Notes under the pieces: model-generated
What the model was told of the DNA's origin: nothing
Database searches by the model: none
The model's input: only the letters and a program-made list of their open reading frames with translations
Program-made: the position numbers and the translations under genes
Shown: in pieces, positions 17,629 to 27,007 of the stretch
How positions within the stretch are numbered: the first letter of the stretch is position 1
How the letters are laid out: each line of letters opens with the position of its first letter
Assembly (NCBI GenBank): GCA_943789295.1
Contig: CALSTO010000001.1
Location: 186,001 to 250,000 of the forward strand
DNA from: MAG-121220-bin8 sp002700465
GTDB taxonomy: Bacteria > Bacteroidota > Bacteroidia > Flavobacteriales > Flavobacteriaceae
Direction of reading: 5' to 3'
Length of the DNA: 64,000 nt

Positions 17629-19489
17629 TAATTGAAAAATTATTTTTTGTATAAGGTTTTAAATATTCTTCCATAAGATTCCCACTTAAAATATAATTTT
17701 CAAGATATTTTCTTTTTACTTCTTTTTTTAAATATTTCTCCATCATAAGGCTTGCTATTGGAGCAGCCCATCTTGTACCCCAATATCCATTCTCAATAAA
17801 AACTGCAATAGCAATTTTAGGATTTTCTTTTGGAGCGAATCCAATAAAGATAGAATGATCTGTAAGTTGAGACCTTTTGCCTTTTATTTTTATAAAATTT
17901 TCAGCAGTTCCGGTTTTTCCTGCTATCTCAATTCCTTTTATTTTTGAATTTTGAGCCGTTCCTTTTTCAATTACGTCAAACATTCCATTAATTATTTTTT
18001 CATAATGAATAGATTTTACGGATGTGTGTTTTTTATCTAAGAATTTTGAATTAATTGAGTCATTGCTTATTTTTTTTACTAAATGCGGAGTTTTATACCA
18101 TCCTCTATTCGCAATTATTGCAGTTATATTTGCCAACTGAATTGGGGTCGTTAAAATTTCACCTTGCCCAATTCCATTTGAAATAGTTGTTGCAGCTCTC
18201 CATCTGTTGTTTGGATACCACTTGTCATAATATTTAGAATCTGGTATTAAACCAGGTCTACCTAAAGGATGATCATATCCTAAATAATTCCCTAAACCAA
18301 AACTTTCAACATGATTTTTCCACTTATTTATTCCTTCACTAGAATTAGAATATTTGTTTAATGTGTTTTTATATATTGTAGCAAAATAAGTGTTACAAGA
18401 ATTATAAATTGCAGTATTTAAATCATTAGAAGTTCCTGGCTTACAATGACATCTCATAAATCTATTTTTTGAATAGTAATGTCCTTCGTTACATGAAATT
18501 TTAGTATTAGAAGTTATAATATTTTCTTCTAAAGCAATAAGTCCGTTAATTAGTTTAAATGTTGATCCTGGAGGATATTGTCCCTGTAACCCTCTATCAA
18601 AAAGGGGTTTGCCTATTGTATCGTTTTTTAACTTGATATAATTTTTTGATCTGTTTCTTCCAATCAGCAAGTTTGGATCAAAGCTGGGTGCATTTATAAG
18701 AGAAAGAATCTCACCGCTTTCAGGTTCAATTGCTATAATACTTCCGAACTTATTAATCATTAGTGAGTCTCCGTAAACTTGAAGATCTAAATCAATTGTT
18801 AAGTTTAAATCCTTGGCAGGTTTAAAAATCGTATCATAAATACCATCTTTATATTTCCCTGTAATTCTATTGAAATTATCTTTTTGAAGATAGCTAACTC
18901 CTTTTATCCCTCTTAGTTTTTCTTCGTAAGCTTTTTCAATTCCCTGTCTTCCAATTAACTCTCCTGACTCATAATAGCTATTGTCTTTAATCTCATAGTC
19001 ATTAACCTCACTTATGTAGCCTAATATGTTTGAAGCCGAATTTAAAAGATAATTTCTATTAGATTTTTTTGTTACAGAAAAACCATCGTATTTCCATAAT
19101 TTTTCTTGAATAATAGCATAATCTTTTTTTGAAATTTGTGATAAAAAAACTGAGGATTTAATTCTTGAGTATTTTTTTGCTTTTTTTATTTTATCTATAA
19201 ATATTTGTTTGTCAATTTTTAATATTTCACAAAATTCAGTTGTGTCAATTTGTTTTAATTTTGCGGGTGTTATCATCAAATCATAAAAAGGCTCATTTTC
19301 AACTAACAACTTATTATTTCTGTCGAAAATATATCCTCTTTCCGGGTAATTATAAACTTTTTCTACAGAGTTTTTATTAGATAGTTTAACATCATTGATA
19401 TTTATTATTTGAACCCAAAATAGACGAAGAATGAAAATTATCGAAGTTAAAATGATCAAAAAAGGAAGAAGTTTATTTTTCATTTTCAA
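17621..19489 (-). CDS. mrdA: penicillin-binding protein 2 (transpeptidase)
   Basis: 622 residues. A single membrane anchor (about 7-25) is followed by a dimerisation domain (YPERGYIFDRNN near 48) and a transpeptidase domain. The active site has the three expected motifs: SxxK at Ser309-Lys312 (PPGSTFK), SxN at 364-366 (SCN), and KTG at 525-527 (AGKTGTAEN). It cross-links peptidoglycan during side-wall growth with RodA, MreC and MreD. It overlaps mreD by 17 bases and rodA by 8, so translation is probably coupled. Cys336, Cys347 and Cys349 in the HYYSKNRFMRCHCKPG region form a Cys cluster that is common in flavobacterial PBP2. Confidence 0.95.
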   Translation of the reverse strand: MKMKNKLLPFLIILTSIIFILRLFWVQIININDVKLSNKNSVEKVYNYPERGYIFDRNNKLLVENEPFYDLMITPAKLKQIDTTEFCEILKIDKQIFIDKIKKAKKYSRIKSSVFLSQISKKDYAIIQEKLWKYDGFSVTKKSNRNYLLNSASNILGYISEVNDYEIKDNSYYESGELIGRQGIEKAYEEKLRGIKGVSYLQKDNFNRITGKYKDGIYDTIFKPAKDLNLTIDLDLQVYGDSLMINKFGSIIAIEPESGEILSLINAPSFDPNLLIGRNRSKNYIKLKNDTIGKPLFDRGLQGQYPPGSTFKLINGLIALEENIITSNTKISCNEGHYYSKNRFMRCHCKPGTSNDLNTAIYNSCNTYFATIYKNTLNKYSNSSEGINKWKNHVESFGLGNYLGYDHPLGRPGLIPDSKYYDKWYPNNRWRAATTISNGIGQGEILTTPIQLANITAIIANRGWYKTPHLVKKISNDSINSKFLDKKHTSVKSIHYEKIINGMFDVIEKGTAQNSKIKGIEIAGKTGTAENFIKIKGKRSQLTDHSIFIGFAPKENPKIAIAVFIENGYWGTRWAAPIASLMMEKYLKKEVKRKYLENYILSGNLMEEYLKPYTKNNFSINE

Positions 19490-19994
19490 TCATAATATAA
19501 ATAAATGTTGCACAAAAAATAAGAGAAATTAAGTATGTTATTAATGTTTTGTATACAATCAAAGAAATAAATTTAAAACTAAAAGTCTCCAAAGAAAAAA
19601 TAAATAAATGATGAATTATGATAATAGAGGATATGTATAAAAATTTTTGAGAAAATGTTGACTCTAAAACATAGTTTTTGATTAATTTAATTCCATGCGG
19701 ATCATAAAAAGAACCAAAAACAAAACTTAAAATATAAGATCTTAAAAAGGCAATTGATAAACAAGCTGCAGCATTAATTCCCAAAGAATTCGAATACATG
19801 TCAAGTACAAATCCAAAGACAAAACTAATTATCATAAAAGTAATTTTGTCAACTTTAATTGGAAATGTAATAATAAAAACTAGACAGATGTATGGATCAT
19901 AAATATCATAAAAATCAAAATTATTAAAAATTAATCCTTGTAATAAAGCAAAAAATATAAATCTTTTTAAAATTAATAAATAGACACTTGCCAT
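19473..19994 (-). CDS. mreD: rod shape-determining protein MreD
   Basis: 173 residues with five to six membrane helices and a conserved mid-protein FGFVLDMYSNSLGINAAAC, the usual MreD stretch. It is an inner-membrane part of the elongasome. It shares one base with mreC and overlaps mrdA by 17 bases. The sequence is poorly conserved in general, so position in the cluster carries much of the call. Confidence 0.88.
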   Translation of the reverse strand: MASVYLLILKRFIFFALLQGLIFNNFDFYDIYDPYICLVFIITFPIKVDKITFMIISFVFGFVLDMYSNSLGINAAACLSIAFLRSYILSFVFGSFYDPHGIKLIKNYVLESTFSQKFLYISSIIIIHHLFIFSLETFSFKFISLIVYKTLITYLISLIFCATFIYIMIENEK

Positions 19995-20866
19995 TACTTT
20001 TTTAATTTTTGAAATTCCTTTTTGTTAAAACTTTCAATTATATATACGTTATTTAAATTACTCATGTCATTATGTAATTTCACCTCTATATTTAAGTAGT
20101 TTTCCCTAATATCTAAATCGATAATACTGTCGTCTCTTATGTTTACAGTAAAAGCACTGCCTTTTGTATTACTATGCGTTTCATTTTGATTAATTATTTT
20201 AGAAACGATTCCAATATTAATTCCCTCTGGAAAAATCAATGACATTCCACCCGTAATAATGGAGTCTCCAACTTTAATTTTGGCTGTCTCCGATATGTCA
20301 TTTAATGTTAAATGTCTTGTGTCAAAGCCATTCCATTCTAAAGTTCCAAAATGTTCTGTTCTCTTAACTTTTGCATTAATTTTCATTTCAATATTTAAAA
20401 TTGACATTATTGATGAATATCTTTTTGTTGTATTATCAATAATACCTACAATTCCATCTGAACTTATAACTCCCATTTCATTTTTTATTCCGTCCCTAAT
20501 TCCTTTATTGACAATAATTCTATTTTTAAATGAAGACAAATTATTAGAAATTACTTTTGCATTTTTATATAAAAAATTTTCATTAGTTAATGAATCTAGC
20601 CCACTACTTTCATTAATTTTTTCTAATTGATTTTTTAGAACTAAATTTTCTTCAGAAAGTTTATAATTTAATTCTTTCAACTTAAAATACTCATTAAAGT
20701 AATTTAAATTTTTTGTGGTATAATTTGAAATATTATTGGAAAAAAGTAAGACTTTTGATTTCTGAAAATAATTTGAGTTTAATATTAGGGCAAATGAGAA
20801 TGATAATAAAATTAAATAAACTACAACATCTTTTTTTCTTATTATGAAATCAATGATTTGTTGCAT
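19994..20866 (-). CDS. mreC: rod shape-determining protein MreC
   Basis: 290 residues. One membrane anchor (about 14-30) is followed by a coiled coil (about 55-90) and the MreC double beta-barrel. AKVISNNLSSFKNRIIVNKG (partly quoted) and GVISSDGIVGIIDNTTKRYS are the usual middle blocks, and DSIITGGMSLIFPEGINIGIV the second barrel. MreC links the MreB filament to PBP2. It lies 9 bases after mreB. Confidence 0.93.
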   Translation of the reverse strand: MQQIIDFIIRKKDVVVYLILLSFSFALILNSNYFQKSKVLLFSNNISNYTTKNLNYFNEYFKLKELNYKLSEENLVLKNQLEKINESSGLDSLTNENFLYKNAKVISNNLSSFKNRIIVNKGIRDGIKNEMGVISSDGIVGIIDNTTKRYSSIMSILNIEMKINAKVKRTEHFGTLEWNGFDTRHLTLNDISETAKIKVGDSIITGGMSLIFPEGINIGIVSKIINQNETHSNTKGSAFTVNIRDDSIIDLDIRENYLNIEVKLHNDMSNLNNVYIIESFNKKEFQKLKK

Positions 20867-20875
20867 AATTTAAAA

Positions 20876-21904
20876 CTATTTCACTAATACACTTTTATAT
20901 CTTTCAATGTTTTTAAGTGTTATTCCAGTCCCTCTAACTACTGCTCTTAACGGATCTTCAGCAATAAAGACTGGTAAATCTGTTTTTTTTGAAAGGCGTT
21001 TGTCCAGACCTCGAAGCATTGACCCTCCACCAGCAAGATAAATTCCAGTATTGTATATGTCTGCTGCTAGTTCGGGAGGGGTTTGAGATAATGTTTCCAT
21101 AACAGAATCTTCAATTCTTATTATTGATTTATCTAATGCCTTAGCAATCTCTCTATATGAAATCATAGCTTCCTTTGGCTTTCCAGTTAACAAATCTCTT
21201 CCTTGTACTGAAATATCATCAGGTGGACTCTCTAATTCTTCAGAAGCTGAACCAATTGTAATCTTTATCTTTTCTGCAGTTCTTTCTCCAATAAAAAGAT
21301 TATGTTGAGTTCTCATATAGTATATAATATCTCCTGTAAAAACGTCTCCTGCTACTTTTACTGATTTGTCACATACAATACCAGATAATGCTATTACTGC
21401 AATTTCAGTTGTTCCACCACCAATATCAACTATCATATTTCCTTTTGGTTGCATAATATCAACTCCAATTCCAATTGCTGCTGCCATTGGTTCGTGAATT
21501 AAATAAACTTCTTTTCCATTTACTCTTTCAGCAGATTCTCTTACCGCTCTCATTTCAACTTCAGTTATTCCTGAGGGAATACAGATAACCATTTTTAATG
21601 CTGGAGTAAAAAATCTTTTTTTTAGGGATGGAATGCTATTAATTAATAAACTAATCATTTGCTCTGAGGCATTGAAATCTGCAATCACTCCGTCTTTAAG
21701 AGGTCTTACTGTTTTGATATTTTCGTGAGTTTTACCTTGCATAAGGCTTGCTTCTTTTCCAACTGCAATAATTCTTTCTGTTTTTTTGTCAATAGCAACA
21801 ATAGACGGACTGTCCACAACCACTTTGTCATTGTGTATGATAAGTGTGTTAGCAGTTCCAAGATCTATTGCAATCGATTCAGTCCAAAAATCAAAAAAAG
21901 CCAT
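20876..21904 (-). CDS. mreB: rod shape-determining protein MreB
   Basis: 342 residues, actin-fold ATPase that forms the membrane filament guiding side-wall synthesis. Nucleotide motifs are present: DLGTANTLIIHNDKVV at the start, DIGGGTTEIAVIALSG near residue 165, and LAGGGSMLRGLDKRL near 288. Length is normal. The start FFDFWTESIAIDLGT keeps a short amphipathic N-terminus for membrane contact. It lies 31 bases after purH on the same strand, with mreC, mreD, mrdA and rodA following. Confidence 0.97.
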   Translation of the reverse strand: MAFFDFWTESIAIDLGTANTLIIHNDKVVVDSPSIVAIDKKTERIIAVGKEASLMQGKTHENIKTVRPLKDGVIADFNASEQMISLLINSIPSLKKRFFTPALKMVICIPSGITEVEMRAVRESAERVNGKEVYLIHEPMAAAIGIGVDIMQPKGNMIVDIGGGTTEIAVIALSGIVCDKSVKVAGDVFTGDIIYYMRTQHNLFIGERTAEKIKITIGSASEELESPPDDISVQGRDLLTGKPKEAMISYREIAKALDKSIIRIEDSVMETLSQTPPELAADIYNTGIYLAGGGSMLRGLDKRLSKKTDLPVFIAEDPLRAVVRGTGITLKNIERYKSVLVK

Positions 21905-21935
21905 AATAAAAAGTTGTATTACAAGTTAATAAAAA

Positions 21936-23453
21936 TTAATGTTTAAAGTGTCTAGTTCCAGTCAAAACCATTGAAATATTATTTTTATCACAATATTCAA
22001 TAGAAAGATTATCTTTAATTGAGCCACCTGGCTGAATAACTGAGCTAATCCCATTTTTGTGAGCTATTTCTACACAATCAGGAAAAGGAAAAAACGCATC
22101 ACTTGCCATAACTGAATTATTCAAGTCAAATTTAAAATTATTTGATTTTTCAATAGCTTGTTTTAAAGCATCAACTCTTGATGTTTGGCCTGTTCCTGAA
22201 CTTATTAATTGTAGATTTTTTGCTAGAACAATAGTGTTTGATTTTGTGTGTTTACAAATTTTTGAAGCAAATTCTAAATCTTTAATTTCTGAACTGTTTG
22301 GAGATTTCTTTGTACATGTCTTGAAGTTAGAGGTTGAATCTGTTATATTGTCTTTATCTTGAGTTAGAACTCCGTTTAAGCAAGTTCTTAATTGTTGATT
22401 GTTTAATTCTGTATTTTTTAAGACTAGTAATATTCTGTTTTTTTTAGATTTTAACAAGTTAATAGCAGTTTTTTCAAAACTAGGGGCGATTACAACTTCA
22501 CAAAAAAGTTTGTTAATTTCTTCAGCAGTTTCAAAGTCAATTTTTTTATTTGAAATTAAAACACCTCCAAAAGCAGAAACAGGATCACCAGCTAAAGCAT
22601 CTTTGTAAGCATCTAAAAGCGAGTCTCTGGAAGCCAATCCACAAGCGTTATTGTGCTTTAAAATGGCAAATGTTGGTATATCATTAAAAAACTCTAAAAT
22701 TAAATTTACAGCCGCATCAACATCAAGTAAATTGTTATAAGAAAGTTCTTTTCCATGTAATTGTTCAAACATTGAATTAAAATCTCCATAAAATGTACCT
22801 TTTTGATGTGGGTTTTCACCATATCGTAGTTCTTTTCCATTTTTAAAACTTGCCTTAAGAGAATTGTTATCCTCTTTGAAATAATTGAAAATAGCTGTGT
22901 CGTAATGAGAAGATACATTGAAAGCTCTAAATGCAAAGTTCCTTCTATATTCTAAACTTACTTCTCCATTGTTATTGTTAAGTATGTCTAAAAAATCTGA
23001 ATAATCATCTTGTGAAGAGATACACATTACATCTTTGAAGTTTTTTGCTGCAGCTCTAATTAGTGAAATACCACCTATATCAATTTTTTCAATTATATTT
23101 TGTTCACTGTCGTTAGATTTTACTGTTTCCTCGAAAGGATAAAGATCAACAATTACTAAATCAATATTTGGAATTTCGTAATTTTTAAGATCATTTACAT
23201 CATTATTATTATCATTTCTGTTTAAAATTCCTCCAAAAATTTTAGGATGAAGGGTTTTGACTCTTCCACCAAGTATTGATGGGTATCCAGTAACGTCTTC
23301 AACTCTTAAAACAGGAATTCCAATTTTTTTTAAAAACAGTTCAGTTCCACCAGTAGAATAAATTATTACTCCAAGATTATTGAGTTTTTTAGCGATTGGT
23401 TCTAATCCGTCTTTATTAAAAACAGATATAAGGGCTGACTTTAATTTTAGCAT
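21936..23453 (-). CDS. purH: bifunctional AICAR transformylase / IMP cyclohydrolase
   Basis: 505 residues, catalysing the last two steps of purine synthesis to IMP. The N-terminal IMP cyclohydrolase (MGS-like) domain covers about 1-190, with STGGTELFL, GGRVKTLHPKIFGGIL and DLYPFEETV. The AICARFT domain follows, with RYGENPHQKG near residue 210, ILKHNNACGLA near 260 and SDAFFPFPDC plus VIQPGGSIKD at the end. The His of KHNNACG is the catalytic His expected in the transformylase. It precedes the mre cluster by 31 bases, so it may share its transcript. Confidence 0.95.
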   Translation of the reverse strand: MLKLKSALISVFNKDGLEPIAKKLNNLGVIIYSTGGTELFLKKIGIPVLRVEDVTGYPSILGGRVKTLHPKIFGGILNRNDNNNDVNDLKNYEIPNIDLVIVDLYPFEETVKSNDSEQNIIEKIDIGGISLIRAAAKNFKDVMCISSQDDYSDFLDILNNNNGEVSLEYRRNFAFRAFNVSSHYDTAIFNYFKEDNNSLKASFKNGKELRYGENPHQKGTFYGDFNSMFEQLHGKELSYNNLLDVDAAVNLILEFFNDIPTFAILKHNNACGLASRDSLLDAYKDALAGDPVSAFGGVLISNKKIDFETAEEINKLFCEVVIAPSFEKTAINLLKSKKNRILLVLKNTELNNQQLRTCLNGVLTQDKDNITDSTSNFKTCTKKSPNSSEIKDLEFASKICKHTKSNTIVLAKNLQLISSGTGQTSRVDALKQAIEKSNNFKFDLNNSVMASDAFFPFPDCVEIAHKNGISSVIQPGGSIKDNLSIEYCDKNNISMVLTGTRHFKH

Positions 23454-23526
23454 AATTTAATGGAAAAAATGTATACTATAAAAGTAGTTTTTTTTTAAAA
23501 AAACATTGCAGGGTTTATATAAAATT

Positions 23527-23970
23527 TTATATTTTTTTTGCAATTAAAATATTTATTTTTTTTAAAAATTTTAAATCATCTAATGTAAACCTACCGAGTG
23601 TATTAGAATCAATATCGATTTGCCCAATATTTTTATTATTTGAGAATAATGGAACTACTATTTCAGATTTGACATTAATATTACAAGAGATGTAATTTTC
23701 TTCATCATTAACATCATCTACAATTATATGCATATTTGATTCAGCTGTTTGTCCGCAAATTCCTTTTCCAAAGGGAATTATTGTATGATCAGTTTTTAAA
23801 CCAAAATATGTTTTTAGAACTAATTGATTTTTATCGTTGTGAAAGTAATATCCAACCCAGTCGTATCCTTTGATATTTTTTTGAAGAAATTCACAAATAA
23901 AATTTAGTGAATCTTTGAGGTTAAGATTTTCTATTTTTTTTTCTATTAAAGAATATTCATTTTCGTACAT
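23527..23970 (-). CDS. GAF domain protein, free-Met-R-sulfoxide-reductase-like
   Basis: 147 residues forming one GAF domain. IPFGKGICGQTAESN and NVKSEIVVPLFSNNKNIGQIDIDS match the free methionine-(R)-sulfoxide reductase (fRMsr) family. E. coli fRMsr uses Cys84, Cys94 and Cys118. Here the equivalents of the last two are present (GICG and YISC), but the first, ten residues upstream, is not a Cys. The enzyme may work with two Cys or have another role. The start codon directly abuts the T run of the groEL terminator, leaving no separate promoter or leader. Confidence 0.8.
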   Translation of the reverse strand: MYENEYSLIEKKIENLNLKDSLNFICEFLQKNIKGYDWVGYYFHNDKNQLVLKTYFGLKTDHTIIPFGKGICGQTAESNMHIIVDDVNDEENYISCNINVKSEIVVPLFSNNKNIGQIDIDSNTLGRFTLDDLKFLKKINILIAKKI

Positions 23971-23997
23971 AAAAAAAACTGCCCATAAAGGGCAGTT
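23971..23997 (-). terminator. terminator of groES-groEL
   Basis: On the minus strand AACTGCCC pairs with GGGCAGTT (8 bp, 5-base loop) and is followed by eight T. It starts 12 bases after the groEL stop and its T run touches the ATG of the GAF gene. Confidence 0.85.
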
Positions 23998-24009
23998 ATA
24001 TTTTGTTAA

Positions 24010-25644
24010 TTACATCATTCCTGGCATACCGCCGCCGCCCATAGGAGGCATTGCAGGAGGAGCGTCTTCTTTAATATCAACAAGAGCACATTCAGTAGTT
24101 AATATCATTCCAGCAACTGATGCAGCATTCTCCAGAGCAATTCTTGTTACTTTTTTGGGATCAATTATACCTTCTTTCAATAGATCAACATAAGTTTCGG
24201 ATTTTGCATCATATCCAAAATTACCTTTTCCTTCCATAACTTTAGCAACAACAACCGAACCTTCACCACCTGCGTTCTCAACAATTGTTCTTAACGGAGC
24301 TTCGATAGCCCTAGAAATAATTTGAATTCCAGTTACTTCGTCTAAGTTTTCGCTTGTAATTTTCTCTAAAACTTTTCTAGTTCTTAATAATGCAACACCA
24401 CCACCAGCTACTATACCTTCTTCAACAGCAGCTCTAGTTGCGTGAAGTGCATCGTCAACTCTATCTTTTTTCTCTTTCATTTCAACTTCAGATGCAGCAC
24501 CAACATAAAGTACAGCGACACCACCAGCTAATTTTGCTAATCTTTCTTGTAGTTTTTCTTTATCATAATCTGATGTTGTAGTTTCTATCTGCGCCTTGAT
24601 TTGATTAACTCTAGCTTCAATATTTTCTTTTACACCTGATCCATTTACTATGGTAGTGTTATCTTTATCAATAGTTACTCTTTCAGCAGAACCTAACATT
24701 TCAATTGTAGTATTCTCTAATGTGAATCCTCTATCTTCTGAAATTACAGTTCCACCAGTTAAAATAGCAATGTCTTCAAGCATAGCTTTTCTTCTGTCCC
24801 CAAATCCAGGTGCTTTTACAGCAGCAATTTTTAATGAACCTCTTAATTTATTTACAACTAATGTTGCAAGAGCTTCTCCATCAACATCTTCGGCAATCAC
24901 CAATAGTGGTTTACCGCTTTGTGCTACTGGCTCTAATACTGGAAGTAAATCTTTCATTGCAGATATTTTTTTATCATACAATAAAATGTATGGAGATTCT
25001 AGATCTGACTCCATTTTTTCAGAGTTTGTAACAAAATAAGGAGAAAGATATCCTCTGTCGAACTGCATACCTTCTACAACATCAACATAAGTGTCAGTTC
25101 CTTTAGCTTCTTCAACTGTTATAACACCTTCTTTCCCAACTTTTTCAAAAGCTTCAGTAATTAAGGATCCTATTGATTGATCATTGTTTGCTGAAATAGA
25201 GGCTACTTGTTTTATTTTATCTGATGAACTACCAACAGTTTCTGCATTTTTATTTAACTGTCCTACAATAGCTTCAACAGCTTTGTCGACTCCTCTTTTC
25301 AAATCCATTGGATTCGCTCCTGCAGTAACATTTTTTAAACCTTCTTTCACAATCGCTTGTGCTAAAATAGTTGCGGTAGTCGTTCCATCTCCAGCTAAAT
25401 CGTTAGTTTTAGATGCCACTTCCTTAACCATTTGAGCTCCCATGTTTTCTAATGCATCTTCTAGCTCAATTTCCTTAGCAACAGTAACTCCATCTTTGGT
25501 AATTTGTGGACCTCCGAACGCTTTTCCTATAATAACATTACGACCTTTTGGTCCTAAAGTAACTTTCACCGCATTTGCTAAAGCATCAACTCCTTTTTTA
25601 AGACCTTCTCTTGCTTCTACGTCAAATTGTATTTTTTTTGCCAT
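24010..25644 (-). CDS. groEL: chaperonin GroEL
   Basis: 544 residues, the 60-kDa chaperonin that folds proteins in the GroEL/GroES cage. The protein has KVTLGPKGRNVII near residue 28, DGTTTATILAQAI with the catalytic Asp near 86, AVKAPGFGDRRKAMLEDIA (apical domain) near 275, and the intermediate VEEGIVAGGGVALLR near 408. It ends in the usual Gly/Met-rich tail GGGGMPGMM. groES lies 17 bases upstream, so they form one operon with the terminator at 23971-23997. Confidence 0.98.
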   Translation of the reverse strand: MAKKIQFDVEAREGLKKGVDALANAVKVTLGPKGRNVIIGKAFGGPQITKDGVTVAKEIELEDALENMGAQMVKEVASKTNDLAGDGTTTATILAQAIVKEGLKNVTAGANPMDLKRGVDKAVEAIVGQLNKNAETVGSSSDKIKQVASISANNDQSIGSLITEAFEKVGKEGVITVEEAKGTDTYVDVVEGMQFDRGYLSPYFVTNSEKMESDLESPYILLYDKKISAMKDLLPVLEPVAQSGKPLLVIAEDVDGEALATLVVNKLRGSLKIAAVKAPGFGDRRKAMLEDIAILTGGTVISEDRGFTLENTTIEMLGSAERVTIDKDNTTIVNGSGVKENIEARVNQIKAQIETTTSDYDKEKLQERLAKLAGGVAVLYVGAASEVEMKEKKDRVDDALHATRAAVEEGIVAGGGVALLRTRKVLEKITSENLDEVTGIQIISRAIEAPLRTIVENAGGEGSVVVAKVMEGKGNFGYDAKSETYVDLLKEGIIDPKKVTRIALENAASVAGMILTTECALVDIKEDAPPAMPPMGGGGMPGMM

Positions 25645-25661
25645 TTTTTTATTTTTTTATT

Positions 25662-25940
25662 TTAAACAATTGCAAGAACATCTGATTCTCGCATAATTAA
25701 GTAATTTTTACCATCTAATTTAAGTTCTGTTCCACTGTATTTTCCATATAAAACAGAATCTCCAACTTTGACTGTAACAGGATTATCCTTAGTTCCAGGT
25801 CCAACAGCAACAATATTTCCTTTTTGAGGTTTTTCTTTAGCAGTATCTGGAATAATTATTCCTGATGCAGTTTTAGTTTCTGCTTCTAGAGGTTCTAATA
25901 ATACTCTATCAGCTAATGGTTTAATGTTTAATTTACTCAT
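25662..25940 (-). CDS. groES: co-chaperonin GroES
   Basis: 92 residues. It forms the seven-member lid for GroEL. PLADRVLLEPLEAE at the start, the mobile loop TASGIIIPDTAKEKPQKG, and SVLYGKYSGTELKLDGKNY (partly quoted) are all in the usual places. It begins the groES-groEL operon; a Bacteroidetes-type promoter lies 36-66 bases upstream. Confidence 0.98.
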   Translation of the reverse strand: MSKLNIKPLADRVLLEPLEAETKTASGIIIPDTAKEKPQKGNIVAVGPGTKDNPVTVKVGDSVLYGKYSGTELKLDGKNYLIMRESDVLAIV

Positions 25941-25975
25941 AGTTTTATTTTTAATATTAAATTACAGCAATCATG

Positions 25976-26006
25976 CCAAGGTAATAAATATGACAAAATG
26001 GTCAAA
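25976..26006 (-). promoter_or_regulatory. candidate groES promoter
   Basis: On the minus strand TTTG (26003-26006), 19 bases, then TACCTTGG (25976-25983), one mismatch to TANNTTTG. The start codon is 35 bases downstream. No CIRCE element is present. Confidence 0.5.
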
Positions 26007-26052
26007 GATTATTTTTTCAGTGACAAGCTGACATCGTAGTTATGAAACAGAA

Positions 26053-26394
26053 TTATTCCTGAACTGGAATTTCCAGAGGAATTTCTTCAGATAATGCTTC
26101 AGGAATTGCTGTTTCTAAATTATTAGAATCCAACAGTTTTGAATCAATATTTTCGTTACTTCTGTCTAGTGTTATATTTGAAAGTAATATAAGAATTAGT
26201 AATAAAGAAGCTAATACCCATGTGCTTTTATCTAAAAAATCTGTAGTTTTTCGTACTCCACCTATTTGTTGAGAATCTCCTCCGCCAAATGAAGACGACA
26301 ATCCACCTCCTTTAGGGTTCTGAACCATTATTACTAACACAAGTAAAAAAGAAACTATTAATATTAATATTAAAAAAATTGAAAAACTACTCAT
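26053..26394 (-). CDS. secG: preprotein translocase subunit SecG
   Basis: 113 residues with two membrane helices (about 4-24 and 59-77). The loop between them has VQNPKGGGLSSSFGGGDSQQ, the family mark, and a DFLDKSTW segment before the second helix. The C-terminal tail is acidic and prolonged, as in other Bacteroidetes. SecG assists SecYE in protein export. It overlaps the upstream gene by 8 bases. Confidence 0.95.
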   Translation of the reverse strand: MSSFSIFLILILIVSFLLVLVIMVQNPKGGGLSSSFGGGDSQQIGGVRKTTDFLDKSTWVLASLLLILILLSNITLDRSNENIDSKLLDSNNLETAIPEALSEEIPLEIPVQE

Positions 26395-27007
26395 AACTTT
26401 TATTTTTTAAACTACTCTTTATAGTTTTGATTTGGTCTGCAAATAAACTGATTTTTTCTGGATATTTCAAGGAAAGAATTTCATAAGCTCTTATTGCCTC
26501 TTCAAATTTATTTTGTTTAAAATAAATTTTAGCTAAAGTTTCTGTCATAAATTCTTTTTTACTGACTTTAAAATCAGACGCTAAATCAGTATTTGAAATA
26601 CTTTTTTCAGGATCAATTTTTGGTGTGACTTTTAAAAAACTTTCTATTATCGATTCTTGTGATGACTCGTTATTTGAAACATGCTTACTTACTTTAAGCC
26701 ATTTAATAAATGAATTTTTAGTATTTTCTGAAAATAGAACAGGATTGGTTTTACTAGAAATTACATTATCAAGCTCTATGATATCGAACAAAACTGTTCT
26801 ATCAGTAGTGTAGATTGAACTTGTTTTTAATGCACTGTTAAACCTTATATTGTTAAATTTTTTTAAACCAATTAGTTCAACAATTCTTGCAGTTTGAAAA
26901 TATGGATACTTTTTAATTATTTTTTTAATTGAAATACTTTGATCCAAACTAATATCATTTGGATTTTTAATAAGATTATTAAAACTATCTATACTAATAT
27001 CTACCAT
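26387..27007 (-). CDS. hypothetical protein with a C-terminal TPR-like unit
   Basis: 206 residues, no signal. Residues 160-200 read as one tetratricopeptide-like pair (TETLAKIYFKQNKFEEAIRAYEIL, shown in part) followed by SLKYPEKISLFADQI. The first part has a KYPYFQTARIVELIGL helix near residue 30. Flavobacteria commonly have such a gene between lptE and secG, but I know of no function. It overlaps secG by 8 bases and lptE by 7. Confidence 0.7.
   Translation of the reverse strand: MVDISIDSFNNLIKNPNDISLDQSISIKKIIKKYPYFQTARIVELIGLKKFNNIRFNSALKTSSIYTTDRTVLFDIIELDNVISSKTNPVLFSENTKNSFIKWLKVSKHVSNNESSQESIIESFLKVTPKIDPEKSISNTDLASDFKVSKKEFMTETLAKIYFKQNKFEEAIRAYEILSLKYPEKISLFADQIKTIKSSLKNKSYE

Noticed and set aside
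24010..25940. Reading frames opposite groEL and groES
   Set aside because: They are shadows of highly codon-biased genes. They show no family motif, and the minus-strand genes are certain.
25965..25985. Sigma-54 promoter before groES (TTGGCATGATTGCTG)
   Set aside because: GG and GC are 7 bases apart instead of the required 10. A Bacteroidetes-type promoter overlaps and explains the site better.
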